Part shown: positions 40,344-45,586 of the stretch, piece after piece
Layout of the letters: each line of letters begins with the position of its first letter
Numbering within the stretch: the first letter of the stretch is position 1
Virus record (IMG/VR): IMGVR_UViG_3300020428_001737
Span: 1 to 45,586 of that record
Source: a virus
DNA length: 45,586 bases
Reading direction: 5' to 3' (one strand)
Notes under the pieces: model-generated
What the model saw: the letters and a program-made list of their open reading frames with translations, nothing else
The model's database searches: none
What the model was told of the DNA's origin: nothing
Position numbers and translations under genes: made by a program

Positions 40344-40351
40344 TATTTATT
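40344..40351 (-). promoter_or_regulatory. late-type promoter box for the reverse membrane cassette
   Basis: AATAAATA on the reverse strand lies 29 nt before ATG 40314. It faces away from the sigma70-type promoter of the peroxiredoxin gene, giving a divergent late/early pair. Confidence 0.5.
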
Positions 40352-40372
40352 CAACTTTATTCTTTTTTTTGG

Positions 40373-40401
40373 TTGACAACGATAATTATAAATGTTACAA
40401 T
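40373..40401 (+). promoter_or_regulatory. sigma70-type promoter for the peroxiredoxin gene
   Basis: TTGACA (40373-40378) and TACAAT (40396-40401) are spaced by 17 nt. The start near 40408 leaves a short leader with AGAGAGG before ATG 40427. Confidence 0.75.
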
Positions 40402-40426
40402 AAATATTACAAAGAGAGGTCTATTG

Positions 40427-40990
40427 ATGAAAGAAGGCGTAACAGTTCCTAATGTTGATTTTAAGTATCGATTTAGGACAGATGGGAAACCAATTACATA
40501 TGTAGATAATAGTAACGGAGATAAAAATCCTTTTGAATGGAAATCTGTCAATTCAGATGAAATATTCAAAAACAAGAGGGTAGTGGTATTTTCACTACCA
40601 GGAGCATTTACTCCAACATGTAGTACATACCAAGTTCCAGGATTTGAAGAAATGTACGATAAAATACGCAACTGTGATATTGACGAAATATATGTTATCA
40701 GTGTTAATGATACGTTTGTTATGCGTAAATGGATGATTGATCAAAAAATTAAAAATATCAAATTTATACCCGATGGTGCGGGCGAATTCACTCAGATGAT
40801 GGGTATGCTAGTTTGTAAGCCTATGCAGGGGTTTGGTAATAGATCATGGAGATATGCAATGGTTGTCAATGACGGTGTAGTAGAAAGATTTTGGGAAGAA
40901 CCAGGACGCAATAATCATTCAGACGATGATGATCCTTATACTGAAACAAAACCAGAAAATGTACTTAAATTTTTAGAGCAAGTTATTTGA
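40427..40990 (+). CDS. peroxiredoxin (Prx5-like)
   Basis: The 187-residue protein reduces peroxides. VVVFSLPGAFTPTCSTYQVP contains the TxxC motif with peroxidatic Cys65; a conserved Arg and SVNDTFVMRKW follow as in the Prx5/AhpC-TSA family. A second Cys (MLVCKPM) may or may not be resolving. The start is ATG 40427; the longer frame from 40163 would cross the promoter and the reverse gene and is rejected. An antioxidant role in the infected cell fits a heme-degrading, iron-releasing phage programme. Confidence 0.9.
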   Translation: MKEGVTVPNVDFKYRFRTDGKPITYVDNSNGDKNPFEWKSVNSDEIFKNKRVVVFSLPGAFTPTCSTYQVPGFEEMYDKIRNCDIDEIYVISVNDTFVMRKWMIDQKIKNIKFIPDGAGEFTQMMGMLVCKPMQGFGNRSWRYAMVVNDGVVERFWEEPGRNNHSDDDDPYTETKPENVLKFLEQVI

Positions 40991-41523
40991 TAGACTTTGA
41001 GATTTATGATTGGACTTCTCTTATTAATGATAGAGCACGGTCCTTTATGTGTAGCGATATAGACAACACTATTGCGTCAGGTAAATTTTGGCATAATAGT
41101 CCTCCTTATCAAACAAATATAAATATTTTTGGTATTCCGCACGAAAATTGGATCAATTTAAAAATGAGTTTTATTTGGAGTGCTTTTGCTTTTATGAATC
41201 AAGAGAAACAAATAAAAACTATAAAAAGTTGGGGTTACAAGACTAACCTTGACACACAAGAAGACAGGAATGACTATTGGCATCAGCATATACGTGATAA
41301 CAATTTAGTTGTAAGTGGTGTGTACTATCTTAAAATGCCAGAAGATTGTAATTTAGAAACAAGCGGTACAGAATTAGCACACACTTCACCAGAAGGGGCT
41401 ACAGAATATGTTCCAGCTAAAGAAGGACATTGGTTAATTTTTCCAGGAAAAACTTGGCACCGGCCTGGGATACTAGAAAGTAACAATTGGCGATATATAG
41501 TTGCCGCAGATATGGAGATATAA
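40987..41523 (+). CDS. 2OG-Fe(II) oxygenase-like protein
   Basis: The 178-residue protein starts at TTG 40987 overlapping the previous stop. The second half has a jelly-roll oxygenase pattern: DYWHQHIRDNNLVVSGVYYL (iron His and strand), VPAKEGHWLIFPGKTWHRPG (distal His) and NNWRYIVAADMEI (Arg). It differs from the oxygenase at 24.7 kb but has the same core order. Substrate unknown. Confidence 0.75.
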   Translation: MIDFEIYDWTSLINDRARSFMCSDIDNTIASGKFWHNSPPYQTNINIFGIPHENWINLKMSFIWSAFAFMNQEKQIKTIKSWGYKTNLDTQEDRNDYWHQHIRDNNLVVSGVYYLKMPEDCNLETSGTELAHTSPEGATEYVPAKEGHWLIFPGKTWHRPGILESNNWRYIVAADMEI

Positions 41524-41720
41524 TGACAGACGATTTTAAAAACAAAGAGTATAAAGTAGAAGATATCTTTCAAGACATTGAAGGAGATGATAAGAATACA
41601 CTTATGACTATCCCGCCTGAAATACTTGAAGCACAAGGATGGGGTGAAGGCACCAAAATCAAAGTAGAGGTTGGTGATAAAGGTACTATTATCATTTCAG
41701 AAGTAAAAAGTGAAGGATAA
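41523..41720 (+). CDS. SpoVT/AbrB-like protein
   Basis: The 65-residue protein ends in a swapped-hairpin-like unit, TLMTIPPEILEAQGWGEGTK followed by IKVEVGDKGTIIISEV, as in AbrB/MazE proteins. It could bind DNA. ATG 41523 overlaps the oxygenase stop. It overlaps infA by 11 nt, so it may be coupled to IF-1 production. No partner toxin is seen. Confidence 0.7.
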   Translation: MTDDFKNKEYKVEDIFQDIEGDDKNTLMTIPPEILEAQGWGEGTKIKVEVGDKGTIIISEVKSEG

Positions 41721-41931
41721 GGGACTTTTAGAGTTTGAAGGAGAGGTAATAGATGTATTACCTGCTCAAATGTTCAAAGTATTATTAGAAAATGGACATA
41801 CTATAACTGCCTATACAGGTGGTAAATTGAAAAAGAATAAAATACGAATGATACGTGGTGATAGGGTAAGTGTAGAGATATCACCATATGACCTCACAAA
41901 AGGCCGCATTGTATACCGTTTAAAACGGTGA
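41710..41931 (+). CDS. infA: translation initiation factor IF-1
   Basis: The 73-residue protein is an OB-fold IF-1: FEGEVIDVLPAQMFKVLLEN, GHTITAYTGGKLKKNKIRMI, RGDRVSVEISPYDLTKGRIVY. It aligns over its length with E. coli IF-1 (LPNTMFRVELENGH, PYDLSKGRIVFR). IF-1 occupies the A site of the 30S subunit during initiation. GTG 41710 overlaps the previous gene. With bS21 at 24.4 kb the phage can replace two components of initiation complexes. IF-1 is rarely reported from phages. Confidence 0.95.
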   Translation: MKDKGLLEFEGEVIDVLPAQMFKVLLENGHTITAYTGGKLKKNKIRMIRGDRVSVEISPYDLTKGRIVYRLKR

Positions 41932-41940
41932 AATCAATAC

Positions 41941-41969
41941 TTGACTAAATCTAGTAAATATACTATAAT
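41941..41969 (+). promoter_or_regulatory. sigma70-type promoter for the metallopeptidase
   Basis: TTGACT (41941-41946) and TATAAT (41964-41969) are spaced by 17 nt, right after infA. The leader has CAGGAGA before ATG 41999. Confidence 0.8.
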
Positions 41970-41998
41970 AAGTTATCTTTTAACAGGAGAACTATTGT

Positions 41999-42490
41999 AT
42001 GATTATCTCGGTTCGCGGTGGCAGCAAAAGACAAAAAGAGCTAGTAAAATCTATGGTCTATTATTGTCAAAAAGAATTAATGCCAAAATTATGGCGTATT
42101 GAAGTAAACATCCACATAAAAGACTTTGGAAAAGATAATACTTTAGGGTATGCTTTACCAGATCAAGATGCTGACCTGCATCGTCCTCGAGCATTTGATA
42201 TCGAACTAAACAAAAAAATGCGCCTAAGACGGTTATTAGAAACCGTTGCTCACGAAATGGTACATGTAAAACAATTTGCTAGAGGCGAACTGTATGAAAG
42301 TACTACACAAAACAAACATAGATGGCAAGGACAATGGCTTTCTAATCACAGAAAATGTGTAAAAGATTACTGGCAACAACCATGGGAAATAGAAGCACAT
42401 GGTAGAGAGTTAGGTTTGTTTATTGGTTGGTGCAGTGAAAATGCTTGTTCAGAAAAACATTGGGTTCAAGATCCTTTAGGCATAAAATAG
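41999..42490 (+). CDS. SprT-like zinc metallopeptidase
   Basis: The 163-residue protein has the zinc motif HEMVHV (His85, Glu86, His89) and a third-ligand helix WEIEAHGRELG near residue 132, the order of SprT/gluzincin-like phage peptidases. Such proteins are common in T4-like marine phages. It may process phage or host proteins. An early-type promoter precedes it. Confidence 0.8.
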   Translation: MIISVRGGSKRQKELVKSMVYYCQKELMPKLWRIEVNIHIKDFGKDNTLGYALPDQDADLHRPRAFDIELNKKMRLRRLLETVAHEMVHVKQFARGELYESTTQNKHRWQGQWLSNHRKCVKDYWQQPWEIEAHGRELGLFIGWCSENACSEKHWVQDPLGIK

Positions 42491-42519
42491 TTGACAAACA
42501 TTCTTTTTGAATGTATAAT
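42491..42519 (+). promoter_or_regulatory. consensus sigma70 promoter
   Basis: Perfect TTGACA (42491-42496) and TATAAT (42514-42519) boxes with 17-nt spacing; the -35 box begins at the last base region of the peptidase stop. Start expected near 42526, with AAGAAAGG before ATG 42554. Confidence 0.85.
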
Positions 42520-42553
42520 TATATTATAATTAGGCAAATAAGAAAGGCATATA

Positions 42554-43279
42554 ATGTACGCATCAACCAAGAACAAACTGTTCGACACAAAATCTTTAAA
42601 AACAGTTTCAACACAAGAAGCACTTGCTATAGCTGTAGCCGCACAACGTATTAACAAAGGCTATGTAAAAGACACACGTAGATTTTCAGAAGACAATCCT
42701 ACGATTTTTTCTAACAAAGAAATAGTTAAGTTTGTATTCAATCCTAATTATCGTCCAAATGATTTTGTTTTGCCTACTCCGACAGCAGGTGACTATGCTG
42801 AAGTGGCAGAACTACACAAGTGGATGAAGCGTTATGTGATGCTTGGACTTGCTGAATTAGATGACTTCAAACGAGACATGATTAATTCAGTATCGCAAGA
42901 TACTGTAACAGTTAACAACTTAGGGCGTATTGCGTTTATTCCTGAATTTGTAAAACGTGATCAACATGAAACAGGACTCACTAAAGAGATTCGTACAGAA
43001 TATAGAAATTCCCAATATTTGGGTAAGGAAAAAGATGCAGTTGAAGGAGCGATTAAAATTCTTGACAAGAGATATAGTACTCAATGGGATTCATATAATT
43101 ATGTGGCTGTCATTGATGGTAATCTTATATCTTTTATGAATAAGTTTGAATACAACGTAGGCAGTATGCTACGTATCAAAGCCAAAGTAAAAGCACAAAC
43201 TAAGAACAAACTGTTTGGTGCAAATGAAACAAGGTTAAATTATGTCAAATTATATAAAATACCACTTGACAAACAATAA
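42554..43279 (+). CDS. hypothetical protein, early
   Basis: The 241-residue soluble protein has an N-terminal helical part and a C-terminal half that may be beta-rich (YVAVIDGNLISFMNKFEYNV, SMLRIKAKVKAQTKN, YVKLYKI), suggesting an OB-like or beta-barrel fold. It stands alone between two strong sigma70-type promoters, so it is probably an early takeover protein. No family recognised. Confidence 0.7.
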   Translation: MYASTKNKLFDTKSLKTVSTQEALAIAVAAQRINKGYVKDTRRFSEDNPTIFSNKEIVKFVFNPNYRPNDFVLPTPTAGDYAEVAELHKWMKRYVMLGLAELDDFKRDMINSVSQDTVTVNNLGRIAFIPEFVKRDQHETGLTKEIRTEYRNSQYLGKEKDAVEGAIKILDKRYSTQWDSYNYVAVIDGNLISFMNKFEYNVGSMLRIKAKVKAQTKNKLFGANETRLNYVKLYKIPLDKQ

Positions 43280-43294
43280 CTAATTGTATATAAT
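43266..43294 (+). promoter_or_regulatory. consensus sigma70 promoter for the clpP group
   Basis: TTGACA (43266-43271, inside the end of the previous gene) and TATAAT (43289-43294) are spaced by 17 nt. It probably drives the run of overlapping genes from 43316 through clpP to the tRNA-Arg. Confidence 0.85.
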
Positions 43295-43315
43295 AAAAAC
43301 AACAAAGGATACAAC

Positions 43316-43549
43316 ATGACAAATGCATATTATGACAATCGAGTGCAACTAACTTGTACAGACAACGACAAAGTAGTTGAGGCTGAAATAGATAATTTTA
43401 AGGCCGAAGATGGATTAAATGCATATGTTGCAGGAAACAAAATTTACTGCAAATACAACGGCAGAGTTTATGTAGGCAATAAAATGGGAATGGAGTTTAC
43501 TACACCAGGACCTAAACAAATAGCAAAACGTTATAACGGGAGAATTTAA
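43316..43549 (+). CDS. small hypothetical protein
   Basis: The 77-residue protein is predicted mostly beta (VQLTCTDNDKVVEAEIDNFK, YVAGNKIYCKYNGRVYVGN). AAAGGA precedes ATG 43316. It overlaps the next gene by 1 nt. Not recognised. Confidence 0.65.
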   Translation: MTNAYYDNRVQLTCTDNDKVVEAEIDNFKAEDGLNAYVAGNKIYCKYNGRVYVGNKMGMEFTTPGPKQIAKRYNGRI

Positions 43550-43752
43550 TGGAAATCAAAGAAGGTCCATACTTGGACGCATTATCCAAACCAACAAGCG
43601 GAGTAATTAAGCAAGAACTTATTACTTACCGTATCAAAGATGGAATGCTTAGGCAGGAAATTACAACAAGACAATTTTTAAAGGATGGAGACTATAATGA
43701 TGTTTCTACAGTTACTCCTTTAGTTAAAACAGAGATGACATCCAATGCCTAA
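43549..43752 (+). CDS. small hypothetical protein
   Basis: The 67-residue protein is polar, without membrane segments. Its start overlaps the previous stop and it overlaps clpP by 8 nt, so it is coupled to ClpP synthesis. Not recognised. Confidence 0.65.
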   Translation: MEIKEGPYLDALSKPTSGVIKQELITYRIKDGMLRQEITTRQFLKDGDYNDVSTVTPLVKTEMTSNA

Positions 43753-44329
43753 CTTAGTACCTGTAGTAATTGAAAAAGAAAGCCGTGGTGAAAGAAGCTA
43801 CGACATTTATAGCAGATTATTAAAAGATCGTATTATAATGTTAGACACAGATGTGAATAGTGCATCTGCTAGTTTAATTGTATCGCAAATGCTTTTCTTA
43901 GAAAGCCAAAACCCGGAGAAGACTATCAACTTTTATATTAATAGTCCGGGCGGATCTGTTACTGCTGGTATGAGTATCTACGATACTATGCAATTTATTA
44001 AAAGTCCAGTTAGTACTATTGTAATGGGACAAGCCGCTAGTATGGGCAGTTTCTTAGCCAGTGCAGGTGCAAAAGGTAAAAGAGTTGTCCTTCCTCACAG
44101 TAGGCATATGATTCATCAACCCCTTGGTGGAACACAAGGTCAAGCAAGTGACGTTGAAATTCAATATAAAGAACTACAGTATTGGAAAGAAACATTAACT
44201 AAACTGTACGAAAAGCATACAGGACAAAGTTATGCTACACTTGAAGCAGATATGGATAGAGATAACTTTATGAGTGCCAGCGAAGCAGTTAATTATGGCC
44301 TTGCAGATAAAATTATGGAGAGTAGATAA
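43745..44329 (+). CDS. clpP: ATP-dependent Clp protease proteolytic subunit
   Basis: The 194-residue serine peptidase has a complete triad: Ser99 ([15 protein letters not shown]), His124 ([11 protein letters not shown]) and Asp173 ([13 protein letters not shown]), with the same spacing as E. coli ClpP. It starts [20 protein letters not shown], like bacterial ClpP with a very short propeptide. It can form a ring with host ClpA/ClpX or mix with host ClpP. The phage's ClpS at 29 kb suggests control of N-degron proteolysis. It overlaps both neighbours. Confidence 0.96.
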   Translation: MPNLVPVVIEKESRGERSYDIYSRLLKDRIIMLDTDVNSASASLIVSQMLFLESQNPEKTINFYINSPGGSVTAGMSIYDTMQFIKSPVSTIVMGQAASMGSFLASAGAKGKRVVLPHSRHMIHQPLGGTQGQASDVEIQYKELQYWKETLTKLYEKHTGQSYATLEADMDRDNFMSASEAVNYGLADKIMESR

Positions 44330-44541
44330 TGCCAATTCCAGAAAAAATAATTATTCCAGCCGCAAAAGATCCTAGTCTATTTCATTTTTACGTTAGCCTT
44401 GTTAAAAGTGCAGTACGTATTGCCGCAGGTGGAGCATTTCTTGTAGCCGGCTGGTACCTTGAAGAATGGGGTGTTTGGGTTATGGTTGCAGGTGCATTAC
44501 TAATTATTGCAGAAGTATTAGGTATTGTAGAAGAACTATGA
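44329..44541 (+). CDS. small two-helix membrane protein
   Basis: The 70-residue protein has two membrane helices (about 26-43 and 46-66). Its start overlaps the clpP stop and its end overlaps the next start (ATGA). Holin-like size and topology, but nothing else supports that role. Confidence 0.65.
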   Translation: MPIPEKIIIPAAKDPSLFHFYVSLVKSAVRIAAGGAFLVAGWYLEEWGVWVMVAGALLIIAEVLGIVEEL

Positions 44542-44726
44542 GCCAATGGCAAGGAGGAAAAGGTAGTGGTAGAAGAAAAGGACAAGATGATGCAAAGTAC
44601 AGAGACAACTGGGGAGAAATCTTTGGTGGAAGAAGCAATAGCAACCATGAAAGGGATTCCAACAGAAAAAGAACTGATCCAACTGTTAAGAGAAACAACA
44701 CAGGAAGTAACGTTTCTAAAACTTGA
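44538..44726 (+). CDS. small phage protein (WQGGKGS-type)
   Basis: The 62-residue protein starts MSQWQGGKGSGRRKGQDDAK, then DNWGEIFGG; the WQGGKGS..R start is typical of a small hypothetical found in many phages. The remainder (SNSNHERDSNRKRTD) overlaps the next gene in another frame, so the true end may be less conserved. It overlaps the membrane gene by 4 nt. Confidence 0.6.
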   Translation: MSQWQGGKGSGRRKGQDDAKYRDNWGEIFGGRSNSNHERDSNRKRTDPTVKRNNTGSNVSKT

Positions 44727-44982
44727 CGGTGACAAACGTGTAATGACTTGCACAAAAAGTTTTGACATAATTCCAAAAGAAAATCAACCAAAATCAGATA
44801 AGGAACCAAAACAAGGTACAATTACCGTGTGGGACCTTAATGCAAAAGGATGGAGATCATTTAAATACGATCGAGTCCAAACAGTACTGCCTGTAGCTCA
44901 GCTGGATAGAGCGTCTGGCTACGAACCAGAAGGTCAGGAGTTCGAATCTTCTCAGGCAGGCCAAATTCTAGAGAAAGGATAA
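44566..44982 (+). CDS. SH3-like phage protein, open through a tRNA gene
   Basis: The 138-codon frame starts at GTG 44566 behind AAGGAGG, within the previous gene. Residues about 35-108 (EVTFLKLDGDKRVMTCTKSF, VWDLNAKGWRSFKYDRV) match a small SH3/WYL-like protein conserved in T4-like cyanophages. The frame has no stop before tRNA-Arg at 44887, so residues from about 108 on are translated from the tRNA, and the first stop is at 44980-44982. Homologues would be expected to end soon after SFKYDRV. tRNA processing would leave the mRNA without a stop codon. Confidence 0.65.
   Translation: MVEEKDKMMQSTETTGEKSLVEEAIATMKGIPTEKELIQLLRETTQEVTFLKLDGDKRVMTCTKSFDIIPKENQPKSDKEPKQGTITVWDLNAKGWRSFKYDRVQTVLPVAQLDRASGYEPEGQEFESSQAGQILEKG
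44887..44963 (+). tRNA. tRNA-Arg (anticodon ACG)
   Basis: The cloverleaf is complete: acceptor CTGCCTG with CAGGCAG, D arm GCTC...GAGC, anticodon stem TCTGG/CCAGA with loop CTACGAA (ACG at 44921-44923), T arm AGGAG TTCGAAT CTTCT, and CCA encoded at 44961-44963. It would read CGT and, if A34 is deaminated, CGC and CGA. It lies wholly inside an open reading frame. Confidence 0.93.
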
Positions 44983-44986
44983 AGTC

Positions 44987-45406
44987 TTGAATAAAAAATT
45001 AATTATAGCAGGAATGTTTGCATTGTTTGCAACCTCTGCAAATGCCTACAGTACTACAGGTACAATTACAGATCATTATAAAATTGTAATTAGTCAAACA
45101 CCGTATAGTGTAGAAGTGTGCCGTGACGTAAACGTTAACGGAGACAAAACTGGTGATGCATTAAAAGGTGCAATCATTGGCGGCATCATTGGTAACAATG
45201 TTGGCAATATTGAAAACGGTGGCGCCGCAGGTGCAATCATTGGTGGCATTTTAGGACATAATAATTCTAACGCAACAGGTGGAACTAGAACACAATGCAC
45301 TGTTGAAACTAGATATAATGAAATGTCTTCAGAAGTATACAGTCATAGCACTATTACTTTTTATGATGATGACGGTAGATCACACACCTTACGATACATC
45401 AAATAA
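44987..45406 (+). CDS. exported glycine-zipper protein
   Basis: The 139-residue protein starts at TTG 44987 and has a signal peptide (cleavage after ANA, residue about 20). Residues about 60-90 form a glycine-zipper pair (GAIIGGIIGNNVGN, GAAGAIIGGILGHNN) of the type found in 17-kDa surface antigens, followed by a Cys and a beta-rich end. It probably associates with the outer membrane. It lies between two tRNA genes. Confidence 0.75.
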   Translation: MNKKLIIAGMFALFATSANAYSTTGTITDHYKIVISQTPYSVEVCRDVNVNGDKTGDALKGAIIGGIIGNNVGNIENGGAAGAIIGGILGHNNSNATGGTRTQCTVETRYNEMSSEVYSHSTITFYDDDGRSHTLRYIK

Positions 45407-45412
45407 GATTTC

Positions 45413-45502
45413 GGAGAGTTGGCTGAGTGGTCGAAAGCGGCACCCTGCTAAGGTGTTATACGGGCAACTGTATCGAGGGTTCGAATCCCTCACTCTCCGC
45501 CA
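45413..45502 (+). tRNA. tRNA-Ser (anticodon GCT)
   Basis: A class II tRNA of 90 nt: acceptor GGAGAGT with ACTCTCC, anticodon loop CTGCTAA (GCT at 45447-45449), a long variable arm (TTATACGGGCAACTGTATC), T loop TTCGAAT and encoded CCA. It reads AGC and AGT; AGT is very frequent in this phage's genes. Confidence 0.94.
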
Positions 45503-45510
45503 TAATGGAA

Positions 45511-45518
45511 TATAAATA
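45511..45518 (+). promoter_or_regulatory. TATAAATA between tRNA genes
   Basis: A perfect late box lies 6 nt before the predicted 5' end of tRNA-Thr. It could give a tRNA transcript starting at or near the mature end. As it is in AT-rich spacer DNA it may be chance. Confidence 0.4.
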
Positions 45519-45524
45519 AATGAC

Positions 45525-45586
45525 GCTGGCATAGCTCAGTTGGTAGAGCAACTGATTTGTAATCAGTAGGTCCCGAGTTCGAATCT
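45525..45586 (+). tRNA. tRNA-Thr (anticodon TGT), cut by the window end
   Basis: Acceptor GCTGGCA, D arm GCTC...GAGC, anticodon stem ACTGA/TCAGT with loop TTTGTAA (TGT at 45558-45560) and the T arm CCGAG TTCGAATCT are visible; the 3' end is beyond the window. It reads ACA, a common Thr codon here. Confidence 0.9.

Noticed and set aside
40163-40426. Long N-terminal extension of the peroxiredoxin
   Set aside because: It would cross the reverse-strand membrane gene, its late box and the sigma70-type promoter. ATG 40427 has a ribosome binding site and a normal family N terminus.
41523-41720. Toxin-antitoxin pair
   Set aside because: The AbrB/MazE-like protein is followed by IF-1, not a toxin, and no small toxin-like gene is nearby.
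45279-45515. Reading frame across the glycine-zipper gene end and tRNA-Ser
   Set aside because: It is out of frame with the exported protein and translates the tRNA; a shadow frame.
1-45586. Bacterial chromosome or integrated prophage
   Set aside because: No integrase, attachment-site repeat, rRNA or host operon structure is seen; bacterial-type genes are scattered among phage genes with phage promoters and overlaps.

Overview
The window reads as part of the genome of a T4-like marine myovirus, not a bacterial chromosome. Genes are small, almost all on the + strand, packed with 1-20 nt gaps or ATGA/TAATG overlaps. The base composition is AT-rich. Many predicted proteins resemble the hypothetical and structural proteins that I know from T4-like cyanophages and pelagiphages (recognised from memory, no search run). 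No photosystem genes are present. Two promoter classes fit T4-like biology: strong sigma70-type promoters (TTGAC(A/T), 17-18 nt, TATAAT-like), and late-type boxes (NNTAAATA, best form TATAAATA) in front of structural and late genes. The most likely host is an AT-rich Gram-negative marine heterotroph such as a SAR11-like alphaproteobacterium; this is inference.

Layout. 1-2.4 kb: ribose-phosphate pyrophosphokinase, small genes and a reverse-strand class 3 lipase. 2.4-6.0 kb: a nucleotidyltransferase, a KxDG-motif (ligase-like) protein and conserved hypotheticals. 6.0-13.7 kb: virion-type genes under late boxes, including a probable -1 frameshift gene, an NfuA-type Fe-S scaffold, a PD-(D/E)XK nuclease and a beta-helix tailspike. 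13.7-17.4 kb: class Ia ribonucleotide reductase (nrdA, nrdB) and glutaredoxin. 17.4-20.9 kb: two LSm-like paralogues, a PAAR spike tip, a histone H1-like protein, a thermonuclease, a winged-helix regulator and a SleB-type endolysin. 20.9-24.7 kb: three lipoproteins, a large coiled-coil membrane protein with a second frameshift site, and ribosomal protein bS21. 24.7-30.5 kb: a 2OG oxygenase, GMP reductase, a DUF401-like permease, an outer-membrane barrel, Hsp20, ClpS, and a heme oxygenase plus PcyA/PcyX-type bilin reductase pair. 31.6-39.4 kb: CsgF, CsgG, two curlin-repeat proteins around a FecR-domain protein, then a CHASE2 transmembrane nucleotide cyclase. 39.4-40.3 kb: four small reverse-strand genes, most of them membrane proteins. 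40.4-45.6 kb: peroxiredoxin, a second 2OG oxygenase, an AbrB-like protein, translation factor IF-1, a metallopeptidase, ClpP, a glycine-zipper protein and tRNAs for Arg(ACG), Ser(GCT) and Thr(TGT, cut by the window end).

How it works together. The phage appears to carry nucleotide supply (Prs, GuaC, NrdAB, Grx), translation takeover (bS21, IF-1, tRNAs), proteostasis (Hsp20, ClpS, ClpP), redox and Fe-S functions (peroxiredoxin, NfuA-like), bilin synthesis (HemO, PcyX-like) and envelope remodelling (lipoproteins, barrel, permease, curli export). The most unusual block is the late-expressed curli secretion cassette with FecR and a membrane cyclase. Other notable signals are two A_AAA_AAG frameshift sites, a promoter nested inside a terminator hairpin, five genes whose start codon falls at the predicted +1 of a late promoter (leaderless mRNAs), and a reading frame that runs completely through a tRNA gene.
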